Source: Gordonia spumicola
GTDB taxonomy: Bacteria; Actinomycetota; Actinomycetes; Mycobacteriales; Mycobacteriaceae
Assembly: GCF_009932475.1 (NCBI RefSeq)
Contig: NZ_BJOV01000005.1
Coordinates: forward strand, 2,170,001-2,234,000
Direction of reading: 5' to 3'
Length of the DNA stretch: 64,000 nt
Both the position numbers and the translations under genes were made by a program. A model generated the notes under the pieces. It ran no database searches, was not told where the DNA came from, and was given only the letters and a program-made list of their open reading frames with translations. The first letter of the stretch is position 1. Each line of letters starts with the position of its first letter. Shown here one piece after another: positions 35,891 through 45,767 of the stretch.

Positions 35891-36988
35891 TCATGAGGCG
35901 AGGTCGGACACGACCTTCCACAGCGGGTCGTCCGGTCCGATGTCGAAGGTGCACTGGTCCGGTCGCGGATCGGGGACGTACGCCCACAGCAGTGCGCCCG
36001 CCGCACCCGCCCGGCGGTGATCGGCGAGCCGCGCGCGGAGACTGCGCGCCCGTTCGTCCCGGGACAGGCACGACCCGGCGCGCAGTCCCACCTCGTTCAC
36101 GACGATGGGCTTGCCCACGGCCCGCATCTGGGCGATCCGGGCGGCGAGGGTGTCGGGCGTGGTCGGCGACGCGTCGTCCGGGTAGTCGTGGTAGTCCATC
36201 ACGTCGACGCCCGGCGACCGCGCGACGAGTGGGTATCCGTCTCCGGCGATGCCGCACTGGTCGCCGCCCGTGGTGCCGCTGAACACGAGCCGACCGGGGT
36301 CGAGCCGGTGGATCCGGCCGCCGACCGCGTCGAAGAACGACCGCAGGACCTTCGGCGCGTCGGCGGCGCACGTCCGCTGACTCCATGTGCAGCCTGCCGC
36401 CGTGCAGTCGGCCGGTTCGGGTTCTCCGACCGGTTCCCATCCGGCGACCGACGGCTCGCCGCGGTACCGTTTGACGGCCGTGTCGACCCAGTCGGCGAAG
36501 GTGCCGTGGGGTCCGAGGGGCAGGCTCGACCACCCGGATCGGTACCAGGACCGGTCTTTGAACATGTCGCCTTCGCACGGGCTCGCGCCGCCGGTCAGGA
36601 CGGGCAGCACCATTCGTCTGTGCCGCGCGGCCGCGGCGAACACGGCGTCGACGGCGCGGAAGTCGGCTCGACCGGTCTTCTTGTCGACCGCGAGCGCCGC
36701 GAAGAGGTTGAATCTGGTCAGCGATCGCGCCGGGACGGCCGAGAAGTAGGCGTTGAGGTCGACCTGTGCGCCGCAGCCGACGTTCACCGACCAGTCGGTC
36801 GCCAGTTGGTACGCGTCGAAACCGGTGGGCCACCACGGCGTCCGGTCGAGGACGAGACCGGTGGCGGTGGCCTTCACCCGCGCATTCGACGGCAGGGCCG
36901 GAGCGTCCGCGTTCCGGCCGCACGCGGCGAGCAGTGCCACCGCGACCAGTCCGACTATCGCGATCCGACGCACGATGGTTCGATTCAC
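35891..36988 (-). CDS. GH5-like glycoside hydrolase, lipoprotein
   Basis: 365 aa, GTG start. The signal peptide ends in lipobox LAAC (Cys23), so the enzyme is lipid-anchored outside. TIM-barrel signatures: PWWPTGFDAYQLATDW at the start, an acid/base candidate in WEPVGEPE near residue 200, YHDYPDD, and a nucleophile candidate in KPIVVNEVGLRAG near 298. This is the pattern of GH5-type cellulases and mannanases. Several Cys residues imply disulfides. It faces the synthase operon tail to tail and probably trims or releases its product. The exact GH subfamily is uncertain. Confidence 0.75.
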   Translation of the reverse strand: MNRTIVRRIAIVGLVAVALLAACGRNADAPALPSNARVKATATGLVLDRTPWWPTGFDAYQLATDWSVNVGCGAQVDLNAYFSAVPARSLTRFNLFAALAVDKKTGRADFRAVDAVFAAAARHRRMVLPVLTGGASPCEGDMFKDRSWYRSGWSSLPLGPHGTFADWVDTAVKRYRGEPSVAGWEPVGEPEPADCTAAGCTWSQRTCAADAPKVLRSFFDAVGGRIHRLDPGRLVFSGTTGGDQCGIAGDGYPLVARSPGVDVMDYHDYPDDASPTTPDTLAARIAQMRAVGKPIVVNEVGLRAGSCLSRDERARSLRARLADHRRAGAAGALLWAYVPDPRPDQCTFDIGPDDPLWKVVSDLAS

Positions 36989-37045
36989 CCCCGGAGGATA
37001 CGACCCGGCGCGCTCGCTGTGGTGGATATGCGATGCCGACCGGGA

Positions 37046-38335
37046 CTATCGACCCGTCACGGCTCCCAGCAGATCCTCCCGACTCCTGACGACCGTGACC
37101 GCACCGCCGTCGCCGGGGTCGGGGTCCGGCAGCACGCCGTCGGGATCGATGAGGTAGACGTCGTGCCCGTCGAGGGTGAGACGGCGGACGGCCTCGAGGA
37201 TCATGCGCCTGCCGACGTCGCCGACGCTGCTGACGCGTATCAGGCTGATCGCGACGCGCTTCTCCCCCGGCGGCTGGTCCTCGAACTCGCGGAGCACGCG
37301 TTCCGCGCCTGCGAATCGGATGTCGCCCTGCAGTGACACCACGACCACCGCGCGCGGGCCCGTGCCGAACACGCGGCGTCCGCGGACGACGGACGGTCCG
37401 GCCGCGGGCACATCCATCAGGTGCATGCCCATGTCGGAGGTGAACTTCCGGAACAGGTCGACGCCGCGCACGCTGTTGCCGTGGCGGTCCAGGCGCGGCG
37501 AGAAGGTCGCGATCCCGGCCTGGCCGGGGAGCGCGCCGATGAGACCGCCCGCCACGCCGCTCTTGGCGGGGATGCCGACCTTGGTCATCCAGTCGCCCGC
37601 CCCGTCGTACATTCCGCACGTCGCCATCACGCTCAACGTCTGCCGGACCACCCGGGCCGACACCACCGGCGCGCCGGTCACCGGGTTCACACCGCGGTTG
37701 GCGAGTGTCGCCGCCATCAGTGCGAGGTCGTTCACGGTCACCAGCAGGGAGCATTGACGGGTGTAGCCGGTGACCGCCATGAGCGGGTCCTCGTCGAGGA
37801 TGTCGTTGGCGCGCAACATGTTCGCCAGCGCACGGTTGCGGAACGAGGTGCGCAGTTCGGACTCGAAGACGGCCGCGTCCACCTCGAGTCGGCGTCCGGC
37901 GAAAGCACTGAGGCCGTCGACGATCCGTTCGGACCGCTCGTCCACCGAGAGTCCCGGCGGTCCGGCGAGGGTGTGCGTGGTGATCGCCCCCGCGTTGATC
38001 ATCGGGTTGAGCGGTCGGCCCGTTCCCGGCTCGAGCGAGATCTCGTTGAACGCGTCACCACTCGGTTCCACGCCGACCTTGTCCAGGACCGCGTCGAAGC
38101 CGCGGTCGGCCAGGGCGAGAGCGTAGACGAACGGCTTGGAGATGGACTGGATGCTGAATTCGACGTCGCAGTCGCCCTGCGAGTAGAGGCGACCGTCCTC
38201 GGTGCACATCGCGACCGCGAGCCGGTCCGGGTCGGCGTCCGCCAACTGCGGGATGTAGTCGGCAGTGGCGCCGGAATCGTCCGACGCGACGTGGGAGAGG
38301 GCTTCGGCCAGGTACTCCGGGATCGGCGAACGCAC
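37046..38335 (-). CDS. glsA: Glutaminase with C-terminal STAS domain
   Basis: 429 aa, GTG start. Converts glutamine to glutamate and ammonia. The serine-type glutaminase core occupies about residues 1-305: EFSIQSISKPFVYALAL contains the SXXK catalytic pair, followed by NPMINAGAITT, NRALANMLR and KSGVAGGLIGALPGQAGIA. Residues about 325-425 form a STAS/anti-sigma antagonist-like domain (GPRAVVVVSLQGDIRFAGAE), an arrangement known for actinobacterial GlsA. It follows the PucR gene by 9 bp in the same direction, so the two may share a transcript. Confidence 0.93.
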   Translation of the reverse strand: MRSPIPEYLAEALSHVASDDSGATADYIPQLADADPDRLAVAMCTEDGRLYSQGDCDVEFSIQSISKPFVYALALADRGFDAVLDKVGVEPSGDAFNEISLEPGTGRPLNPMINAGAITTHTLAGPPGLSVDERSERIVDGLSAFAGRRLEVDAAVFESELRTSFRNRALANMLRANDILDEDPLMAVTGYTRQCSLLVTVNDLALMAATLANRGVNPVTGAPVVSARVVRQTLSVMATCGMYDGAGDWMTKVGIPAKSGVAGGLIGALPGQAGIATFSPRLDRHGNSVRGVDLFRKFTSDMGMHLMDVPAAGPSVVRGRRVFGTGPRAVVVVSLQGDIRFAGAERVLREFEDQPPGEKRVAISLIRVSSVGDVGRRMILEAVRRLTLDGHDVYLIDPDGVLPDPDPGDGGAVTVVRSREDLLGAVTGR

Positions 38336-38344
38336 TCGGCCACC

Positions 38345-39904
38345 CTACCCACTCCTCGCTCCGACCACGTCGAGCATCAGCAACGCCGCGTGCAACGACG
38401 CCCGCGATTCGCCGTCGTCGAGATCGACGCCGAGCCGCTCCCGGAGGTCCGCGATCCGCGCGTACAACGTCGGCCTCGACAGGTGCAGGCGACGCGCGAT
38501 CTCGGTCTTGTTGCCGGACGCCTCGAGGAAGGTGCGCAGGAGTGAGACCAGGTCGGCGGAGTCCGGTGCCGTCAGCAGCGGTCTCAGCTCGGCGTTCGCG
38601 AAGGCCACCGCCCTCGGGTCGTCGACGAGCATGGCGGCGAGTCCGCGCAGGCGGGTGTCGGCGACGCGGTACACCCTCGGTCCGGGCGACCGCATGGCGG
38701 CGACGACGGCCGCGACGTGCTCGGCCTCGGTCAATCCAGCGACCGCGTCGACGATCCGGCCGGTCACCGGGCCGGCCCCGACGTGGACCGCGCGGACTCC
38801 GCGCACCCGCCCGACCTCGGCGATCACGAGTCGACCGGCCCGGTCGACGGCCGCCGTCGGATCGGAGCCCGTGCACGCGACGACCGCGTTGAGTCCGGTA
38901 CCGGTCACCGTGCTGATCGCGGTCAGCTTCGCGAGGCCGAGCGCGTGCCGAAAGCCGTCGTGCACCTGCAGCTTTCGACGCCGGGTGCTGATCTCGTCAC
39001 TGCCGACCTCGATGTCGACGCCGACGGTCAGCGGGACGTAGTACCGGGCGAGTTTGAGCCCGAGCGTTCGCGCCCGGGCGGAGGCGCCCGCCTCGTCGGG
39101 CACTCGGGCCGACCGCAGGTCGTCCAGCAGTCCGTGCTGGGCCTGCTGTTCGAGCGCCGCCCGGTCCCGTTCGACCATCTCCCGGAGGGCGAGCGCCTGG
39201 GCCGCCCGCTCCAGCACGGTCGACACTCGGCGGGACGGTTCGGCGAGCGGTGCGACGATACGCGCGAACGCCACGCCGTCCGCCCCCACCGGCAGCCCGA
39301 CTCCATCGGTCCGCGCGCGTCCGGCCCACCCCGTGAGCAGTTCGGCGGCGGTGTGCCCGTGTTCGGCGAACGCGAGCACGTGGTGTGCGGAATCCTCCAA
39401 CACGACGGGAGTTCCGAGCAGTTCCGCGGCGCTCGCGACGATGTCGTCGGCGTCCGCCCGGCGCATGGACAATTCGGTGAACACCTGGTGGGCGTGTCGC
39501 GCGAACTCGACCTCGTGGAACTGTTCGGAGACGATCACCCGGTGCACGTGCTCGGTGAGCGCGACGAATCGGACCTCCCGACGGAGGGCGATGAGCGGGA
39601 AGCCGTGTTCGGACGCGACCCGGACCGCGGAGTCCGGGATCCGCGGCATCGCCGGGCCGAGCTCCACGATCAGGCCGGACGCCCCCGAGGCTGCGAGCGC
39701 CGTGCAGAACCGGTGCGGATCCGACCGCAGCGGTCCTCCGGTGGTGAGGATCAGCTCACCGCCGGTCAAGAGCTCCGCGACAGCGGGCGATTCGCCGACA
39801 TGCACCCAGCGGACGACCCGGTCCAGCCCGGCGTCGACCAGGACGTCCGGGTCGCCCGCACGCATCACCGGAAGCGCGAGAATGTCGGCAACGGTCAACG
39901 CCAT
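38345..39904 (-). CDS. PucR-family transcriptional regulator
   Basis: 519 aa. N-terminal PucR domain (VADILALPVMRAGDPDVLVD; WVHVGESPAVAELLTGGELILTTG, shown in parts) and a C-terminal helix-turn-helix (GNKTEIARRLHLSRPTLYAR, about 471-490) of the HTH_30 type. It is divergent from the mmsA/aminotransferase operon with an 80-bp gap, so control of that operon is likely, with the inducer a beta-amino acid, GABA or a related compound. Glutaminase downstream supports a nitrogen theme. Start ATG at 39904. Confidence 0.9.
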   Translation of the reverse strand: MALTVADILALPVMRAGDPDVLVDAGLDRVVRWVHVGESPAVAELLTGGELILTTGGPLRSDPHRFCTALAASGASGLIVELGPAMPRIPDSAVRVASEHGFPLIALRREVRFVALTEHVHRVIVSEQFHEVEFARHAHQVFTELSMRRADADDIVASAAELLGTPVVLEDSAHHVLAFAEHGHTAAELLTGWAGRARTDGVGLPVGADGVAFARIVAPLAEPSRRVSTVLERAAQALALREMVERDRAALEQQAQHGLLDDLRSARVPDEAGASARARTLGLKLARYYVPLTVGVDIEVGSDEISTRRRKLQVHDGFRHALGLAKLTAISTVTGTGLNAVVACTGSDPTAAVDRAGRLVIAEVGRVRGVRAVHVGAGPVTGRIVDAVAGLTEAEHVAAVVAAMRSPGPRVYRVADTRLRGLAAMLVDDPRAVAFANAELRPLLTAPDSADLVSLLRTFLEASGNKTEIARRLHLSRPTLYARIADLRERLGVDLDDGESRASLHAALLMLDVVGARSG

Positions 39905-39984
39905 GAACGAAGTGTAAGCCCGAGGACGCGATTATTGACGGTATGTCCGTCGAATCGGACGCAGACGGCCGTCACAGTGGAGCC

Positions 39985-41511
39985 ATGACCCTCACTGACA
40001 TCAGCACCCAGACCATCGACCACTGGATCGCAGGCGCGACGTACATCGGAGCGTCCGGTGACTACGCCCCGGTCACCAACCCCGCGACCGGCGTCGTGAC
40101 CGGTCGGGTCGCGCTCGCCGGCGTCGCCGACACGCAGGCGGGCATCGCCGCGGCCCGTGAGGCGTTCCCCGCGTGGCGCGACACCTCGCTCGCCAAGCGC
40201 ACCGGTGTCATGTTCGCGTTCCGCGAGATCCTGAACGCCCGCAAGGAGGAGCTCGCCGCCATCCTGACCGCCGAACACGGCAAGGTGCACTCCGACGCGC
40301 TGGGCGAGATCGCCCGCGGTCAGGAAGTGGTCGAGTTCGCGTGCGGGATGAATCACCTGCTGAAGGGCGAGTCGAGCGAGAACGTCTCCAGCATGGTCGA
40401 CGTCTCGTCGATCCGTCAGCCGCTCGGACCGGTCGCCGTCATCTCGCCCTTCAACTTCCCGGCGATGGTCCCGATGTGGTTCTTCCCGATCGCGATCATG
40501 GCGGGCAACACCGTGGTGCTGAAGCCGAGCGAGAAGGACCCGTCGTCGGCCCTGTGGATCGCCAGGGCTCTCGCCGAAGCCGGGCTGCCCGACGGAGTCT
40601 TCAATGTCGTCAACGGCGACAAGACGGCCGTCGACGAACTGCTCTCGAACCCCGCCGTCAAGGCCGTCTCATTCGTCGGGTCCACCCCGATCGCGGAGTA
40701 CGTGTACCGGGTCGGAACCGCCAACGGCAAACGCGTCCAGGCGCTCGGCGGCGCCAAGAACCACGCGATCGTGCTCCCGGACGCCGACCTCGACATCACC
40801 GCCGACGCGATGGTCAACGCGGGCTTCGGCTCGGCGGGCGAACGCTGCATGGCGGTCTCGGCCCTCGTCGCCGTCGGTGACATCGCCGACGAACTGGTCG
40901 CGAAGATCGCCGAACGGACGCGGACCCTCGTCACCGGCGACGGCACCGGCCGGGCCGACATGGGCCCGCTGATCACCCGCGCCCACCGGGACAAGGTCGC
41001 GGGCTACATCGAGGCAGGCGAATCCGCGGGCGCCACGGTCGTCGTCGACGGCCGCTACGTGACGGCGACCGAGGGCGACGCGGGCGATGTGACCGACGGC
41101 TTCTGGGTCGGTCCGACCCTGCTCGACCATGTGACACCCGAGATGAGCGTGTACACCGACGAGATCTTCGGACCGGTGCTCTCGGTGATCCGCGTCGACA
41201 CCTACGAGGAGGGGCTGGAGCTGATCTCGAACTGCCAGTACGGCAACGGCACGGCGATCTTCACGCAGGACGGTGGAGCCGCCCGGCGATTCCAGAACGA
41301 GGTCGAGGTCGGCATGGTCGGCGTCAACGTGCCGATCCCGGTGCCGAGCGCGCACTTCTCGTTCGGCGGATGGAAGGCTTCGCTGTTCGGCGACACTCAC
41401 GCGTACGGCCCCGAAGGCGTGCACTTCTTCACCCGAGGCAAGGTCGTGACCACCCGCTGGCAAGACCCGGCCAACCGCGGAATCAACCTCGGCTTCCCAC
41501 AGAACGTCTGA
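39985..41511 (+). CDS. mmsA: CoA-acylating methylmalonate-semialdehyde dehydrogenase
   Basis: 508 aa from ATG 39985 (GTGGAG upstream; an upstream ATG at 39943 would add 14 poorly conserved residues). Converts malonate or methylmalonate semialdehyde to acetyl- or propionyl-CoA. ISPFNFPAMVPMWFFPIAI is typical of MmsA, as are FVGSTPIAEYVY, and GSAGERCMAVS with the catalytic Cys near residue 288. Unlike most ALDH enzymes it needs CoA. Paired with the aminotransferase 12 bp downstream it forms a beta-alanine/beta-aminoisobutyrate catabolic module. Confidence 0.93.
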   Translation: MTLTDISTQTIDHWIAGATYIGASGDYAPVTNPATGVVTGRVALAGVADTQAGIAAAREAFPAWRDTSLAKRTGVMFAFREILNARKEELAAILTAEHGKVHSDALGEIARGQEVVEFACGMNHLLKGESSENVSSMVDVSSIRQPLGPVAVISPFNFPAMVPMWFFPIAIMAGNTVVLKPSEKDPSSALWIARALAEAGLPDGVFNVVNGDKTAVDELLSNPAVKAVSFVGSTPIAEYVYRVGTANGKRVQALGGAKNHAIVLPDADLDITADAMVNAGFGSAGERCMAVSALVAVGDIADELVAKIAERTRTLVTGDGTGRADMGPLITRAHRDKVAGYIEAGESAGATVVVDGRYVTATEGDAGDVTDGFWVGPTLLDHVTPEMSVYTDEIFGPVLSVIRVDTYEEGLELISNCQYGNGTAIFTQDGGAARRFQNEVEVGMVGVNVPIPVPSAHFSFGGWKASLFGDTHAYGPEGVHFFTRGKVVTTRWQDPANRGINLGFPQNV

Positions 41512-41523
41512 GAGGACTGACTC

Positions 41524-42906
41524 ATGACCGCACTCCCCGGCGGCGTCGATCTCGACGTCGCAGTCGCAGAGGGCGCACGGGCGTACGAGCTCGACCGCGC
41601 GCACGTCTTCCACTCCTGGTCGGCGCAGGGTTCACTCACCCCGATGACGGTGATCGCGGCCGAGGGGTCGTACGTCTGGGACGGCGAAGGCAACCGTCTC
41701 CTCGACTTCTCGTCCCAGCTGGTCAACACCAACATCGGCCATCAGCATCCGAAGGTCGTCGCGGCGATCGCGGAGCAGGCGGCGAAGCTGTGCACCGTCG
41801 CGCCGCAGCACGTGAACGCCGCGCGCAGCGAAGCGGCGAGGCTCATCGCCGAACGCACTCCCGGCGACCTGAATCGGATCTTCTTCACCAACGGCGGCGC
41901 CGACGCGGTCGAGCACGCGGTTCGGATGGCGCGACTGCACACCGGGAAGCACAAGGTGCTCGCGCGCTACCGCGGATACCACGGCGGCACCGACCTCGCG
42001 GTCAACCTGACCGGTGATCCCCGTCGGTTCCCGAGCGATCGCGGCGCGCACGGGGTGGTCCATTTCAACGGACCGTTCCTCTACCGTTCGGTGTTCCACT
42101 CGCAGACACCGGAGCAGGAGTGCGAGCGCGCCCTCGAGGAGCTGCGTCGGGTGATCGAACTGGAGGGGCCGGGCACCATCGCGGCGGTCATCCTGGAGTC
42201 GATCCCGGGGACCGCGGGAATCATGATCCCGCCGCCCGGCTACCTCGCGGGCGTCAGGGACCTGTGCACCGAGTTCGGGATCGTCATGATCGCCGACGAG
42301 GTGATGGCCGGATTCGGACGCAGCGGGAAGTGGTTCTCGATCGAACACGCCACGACCGAGGCCGGGCCCGTCGTTCCCGATCTGATGACTTTCGCCAAGG
42401 GCGTCAACTCGGGATACGTGCCGGTCGGCGGCGTCGCGATCAACGACGCGATCGCCGCGACGTTCACCGATCGTGTGTACCCGGGCGGCCTGACCTACTC
42501 GGGGCATCCGCTGGCGACGGCCTCGATCGTCGCCACGATCAACGCGATGGAGGACGAGGACGTCGTCGGCAACGCCGCCCGCATCGGCGCCGATGTGATC
42601 GGACCGACGCTGGCGCGCATGCGGGACGCTCACCCCTCCATCGGCGAGGTCCGTGGAGCGGGCGTCTTCTGGGCGATCGAACTGGTGAAGGACCGCGAGA
42701 CCCGCGAACCCCTTGCGGCGTACGGCGGATCGAGCCCCGCGATGGCGGAGACGATCGCCGCCTGCCGCAAGGGCGGCCTCCTCCCCTTCGCCAACTTCAA
42801 CCGGATTCACGTGGTCCCTCCGTGCAACATCGGCGCCGCCGACGTCGAGGAGGGACTGCGAATCCTCGACGAGGCACTGTTCGTGGCCGACGCACACACC
42901 GCGTAG
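41524..42906 (+). CDS. Class III (omega) aminotransferase
   Basis: 460 aa, PLP-dependent fold type I. Signatures: FFTNGGADAVEHAVRMAR, YRGYHGGTDLAVNLTGDPRR, IADEVMAGFGRSGKWF (Asp contacting the PLP ring) and TFAKGVNSGYVPVGG, where the Lys (near 290) binds PLP. Members use beta-alanine, GABA, taurine or putrescine as amino donor. Position directly behind mmsA favours beta-alanine:pyruvate or a similar reaction giving malonate semialdehyde. AGAGGACTGACTC precedes the ATG. Confidence 0.92.
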   Translation: MTALPGGVDLDVAVAEGARAYELDRAHVFHSWSAQGSLTPMTVIAAEGSYVWDGEGNRLLDFSSQLVNTNIGHQHPKVVAAIAEQAAKLCTVAPQHVNAARSEAARLIAERTPGDLNRIFFTNGGADAVEHAVRMARLHTGKHKVLARYRGYHGGTDLAVNLTGDPRRFPSDRGAHGVVHFNGPFLYRSVFHSQTPEQECERALEELRRVIELEGPGTIAAVILESIPGTAGIMIPPPGYLAGVRDLCTEFGIVMIADEVMAGFGRSGKWFSIEHATTEAGPVVPDLMTFAKGVNSGYVPVGGVAINDAIAATFTDRVYPGGLTYSGHPLATASIVATINAMEDEDVVGNAARIGADVIGPTLARMRDAHPSIGEVRGAGVFWAIELVKDRETREPLAAYGGSSPAMAETIAACRKGGLLPFANFNRIHVVPPCNIGAADVEEGLRILDEALFVADAHTA

Positions 42907-42918
42907 GTCACCCCCGCC

Positions 42919-42965
42919 GAACGACCCCGGGACGGACGTCGACCGCGTCCGCCCCGGGGTCGTTC
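42919..42965. terminator. Bidirectional terminator
   Basis: GAACGACCCCGG (42919-42930) pairs exactly with CCGGGGTCGTTC (42954-42965); an inner GGACG/CGTCC stem lies in the loop. It stands between the convergent aminotransferase and amidotransferase-like genes. No long U-tract. Confidence 0.85.
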
Positions 42966-42984
42966 TCGTCTCATCCGCCTCGTC

Positions 42985-43752
42985 TCATCCGCGCCGTGCG
43001 GCGACCACGTCCACGAACGCCGAGATCACGGTCGACCCCGGATCCTCCTCCGGATGCCACTGGACTCCGACCGCGTACGCGCCCGCGGGCTCGACCGCCT
43101 CCACCGCTTCGACGATGCCGTCCGGCGCGCGACCGGTCACCCGCAGGCCCGCCCCGAGTCGACCCACCGCTTGATGATGGTGCGAGTCGACGACGACGTC
43201 CTCGGATCCACAGAGCGCGGCCACCCGGGATCCCCCGGTGAGGCGGACCGGATGCCGCTCGAACACACCGGGGGTCGCCAAGTGGACCGTCGTGCCGGTG
43301 ACGTCGGGGACGTGCTGGACGAGGTCGCCGCCGCGGGCGACGTTGAGCACCTCCATCCCCCGGCAGATGCCGAGGAGCGGCACACCCGTCTCGACGCACA
43401 CCCGCGCGACGGCGATCTCGACCTCGTCGCGCAGTGGATCCGTCGGACCCGTCCGATCGTCGGCGGCGCCCAGATAGCACGACGGGTCCAGGTCGCCTCC
43501 GCCGACGAGCACGACTCCGTCGACCGCGGCCACCATGCGCGGAACGGCGTCCAGGAGAAGTGTGCTCGGAGCGAATACGACGGCCAGTCCGCCCGCCGCC
43601 GTGACCGCGCGCAGGTAGGTGTCGGGCACCATCACCACGTCCCGTTCCCACACCTGCGCCCACCGACATCGAGTCGGCACGCCGACGATGCCGATCACCG
43701 GCGAAATCCTGCTGACCTGCGGTGTCTGCCCATTCGTCCGTCCGTCGACCAT
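42985..43752 (-). CDS. Gamma-glutamyl-GABA hydrolase-like class I amidotransferase
   Basis: 255 aa from the ATG at 43752; an open frame to 43860 is less protein-like. PuuD/peptidase C26 family: nucleophile Cys in LLGICRGMEVLN, the oxyanion-strand GVVLVGGGDLDPSCY, VDSHHHQAV, and the His-Glu pair in VQWHPEED. These hydrolyse gamma-glutamyl-GABA in putrescine breakdown. The neighbouring aminotransferase, semialdehyde dehydrogenase and permease fit polyamine or GABA catabolism. Divergent from the permease gene by 188 bp. Confidence 0.88.
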   Translation of the reverse strand: MVDGRTNGQTPQVSRISPVIGIVGVPTRCRWAQVWERDVVMVPDTYLRAVTAAGGLAVVFAPSTLLLDAVPRMVAAVDGVVLVGGGDLDPSCYLGAADDRTGPTDPLRDEVEIAVARVCVETGVPLLGICRGMEVLNVARGGDLVQHVPDVTGTTVHLATPGVFERHPVRLTGGSRVAALCGSEDVVVDSHHHQAVGRLGAGLRVTGRAPDGIVEAVEAVEPAGAYAVGVQWHPEEDPGSTVISAFVDVVAARRG

Positions 43753-43940
43753 ACGGACAACGATGCCCGTCGACACCCCTCTCGACCGATTACAGCTTGT
43801 AAATGACACAGGCCATGTCGTTACATTTCGTCGGTTCCGGCATCCCCTCTCGCGGGGCACTCTTGATCCGTATTGTTTGTGATCTCCATCACCCTCGGAC
43901 GCGGCGGGGCGCCGACGTCCACCTAGCAGGAGGTATCAGG

Positions 43941-45767
43941 TTGAGCGGGACTCCCGAGCTCAAGAAGGCGTTGTCGGAACGACAACTCCGCATGATCGCG
44001 ATCGGCGGCGTCATCGGCGCCGGGCTGTTCGTCGGATCCGGCGTCGTCATCAAGGCGACCGGGCCGGCGTCATTCATCACATACGCCCTCGCGGGCGTCC
44101 TCGTCATCATGGTCATGCGCATGCTCGCCGAGATGGCCGTGGCGAACCCCTCCACCGGATCCTTCTCCGACTACGCACGGAACGCGATGGGCAACTGGGC
44201 GGGATTCTCGGTCGGCTGGTTGTACTGGTACTTCTGGGTTGTCGTGGTCGGATTCGAGGCGATCGCCGGAGCGAAGATCATCCAGTTCTGGATGCCGTCC
44301 GCACCGATCTGGCTCACCTCCATGCTGCTGCTCGCGGCGATGACTGCGACAAATCTGTTCTCGGTCGCCTCGTTCGGCGAGTTCGAATTCTGGTTCGCGG
44401 GAATCAAGGTCGCGGCGATCACCCTGTTCATCGTGCTGGGGTCGTGCTACGTCTTCGGCCTCTGGCCCGACCGGAGCATGGACTTCTCGAACCTGACCGC
44501 CTACGGCGGGTTCTTCCCGCTCGGAGTCGGCGCGGTGACGGTCGGCGTGGTGCTCACCATCTTCTCGATGGTCGGCGCCGAGATCGCGACGATCGCGGCG
44601 GCCGAGTCGGAGAATCCGGAGCGCGCGGTGGCGAAGGCCGCGAACTCGGTGATCATGCGAATCGCCATCTTCTTCGTCGGTTCGGTCTTCCTGCTCACCG
44701 CCATCCTGCCCTGGAACAGCGACGACCTCGCCGCGTCGCCGTTCGTCTCGGCGATCGAGCAGATGGGCATCCCGGCCGCCCAGCACATCATGAACGCCGT
44801 CGTCCTCACCGCGGTCCTGTCGTGCCTGAACTCGGGGATGTACACCGCGTCGCGCATGCTGTTCGTGCTCGCCGCTCGCCGCGAGGCTCCGGCCCAACTC
44901 GTTCAGGTCACCAAGCGCGGCGTGCCGATGTACGCGATCGTCGGCTCATCGGTCATCGGCTTCGTGTGCGTCATCGCCGCCGCGTTCTGGGAGGACACGA
45001 TCTTCGCCTTCCTGTTGAACTCGTCTGGCGCCATCATCCTGTTCGTCTACCTGCTGATCGCCATATCGCAGACCGTCCTCCGGTTCCGCAACGGGAGCGA
45101 GAGCCTCAAGGTCAAGATGTGGTTCTTCCCGGTGTTGTCGATCCTGACGATCGTGGCGATTGTCGCGATCCTCGTCCAGATGTACATCGACGAGGCCGTC
45201 CGCTCCCAGCTCATCCTGAGCCTGCTCGCGTTCGCCGTCGTGATCGTGCTGTTCTTCGCCAACCGCCAGTTCGTCCAGTCGCGGCCGATCACGCCCGACG
45301 TCTCCGCTCAGACCGCTCGTCCGACCAGCATCGTCGTCCTCGCGAATCAGACGGTCGGCTCGGAGGAGCTGATGTCCGAGCTGCGCTCGATCGGCGCGGA
45401 CCAGGGAACGGTGTTCCACGTGGTCGTCCCGGCCAGCCCGATCGAGACCGGAGCGGCCGACGTCCACGGGCCGCTCGACGTCTGGGAGGCGACGACCCGG
45501 ATCGCGAACGAGCGCCTCGAGGACACCCTGTCCACGCTCCGTACGGAGGGCTTCACGGCCGACGGACGACTCGGCGACTACCGCCCGCTCCGGGCGCTCG
45601 CAGCCGCCGTCGACGAGCATCGCCCCGATCGGATCGTCATCTCGACGCTTCCGCCCGAGGAGTCGGTGTGGGAGCGGTTCGACGTCATCGACAGAGCGCG
45701 CGCCGAACACCACCTTCCGGTGACACACGTCGTCGCACGGATGAGCGCATCGGGTTCGGTCCAGTGA
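43941..45767 (+). CDS. Amino acid permease with C-terminal stress-protein-like domain
   Basis: 608 aa from TTG 43941, with AGGAGG at 43928-43933; upstream in-frame ATG codons lack a binding site. APC superfamily: IAIGGVIGAGLFVGSGVVIK in helix 1, the GABA/aromatic-type consensus AEMAVANPSTGSFSDYAR, and ESENPERAVAKAANSVIMR after helix 6. Twelve helices end near residue 455. The last 145 residues are soluble and read like a UspA fold (TSIVVLANQTVGSEELMSEL ... DRIVISTLPPEE). The next gene is a full UspA protein, overlapping by 4 bp. GABA or a similar amino acid is the likely substrate. Confidence 0.88.
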   Translation: MSGTPELKKALSERQLRMIAIGGVIGAGLFVGSGVVIKATGPASFITYALAGVLVIMVMRMLAEMAVANPSTGSFSDYARNAMGNWAGFSVGWLYWYFWVVVVGFEAIAGAKIIQFWMPSAPIWLTSMLLLAAMTATNLFSVASFGEFEFWFAGIKVAAITLFIVLGSCYVFGLWPDRSMDFSNLTAYGGFFPLGVGAVTVGVVLTIFSMVGAEIATIAAAESENPERAVAKAANSVIMRIAIFFVGSVFLLTAILPWNSDDLAASPFVSAIEQMGIPAAQHIMNAVVLTAVLSCLNSGMYTASRMLFVLAARREAPAQLVQVTKRGVPMYAIVGSSVIGFVCVIAAAFWEDTIFAFLLNSSGAIILFVYLLIAISQTVLRFRNGSESLKVKMWFFPVLSILTIVAIVAILVQMYIDEAVRSQLILSLLAFAVVIVLFFANRQFVQSRPITPDVSAQTARPTSIVVLANQTVGSEELMSELRSIGADQGTVFHVVVPASPIETGAADVHGPLDVWEATTRIANERLEDTLSTLRTEGFTADGRLGDYRPLRALAAAVDEHRPDRIVISTLPPEESVWERFDVIDRARAEHHLPVTHVVARMSASGSVQ

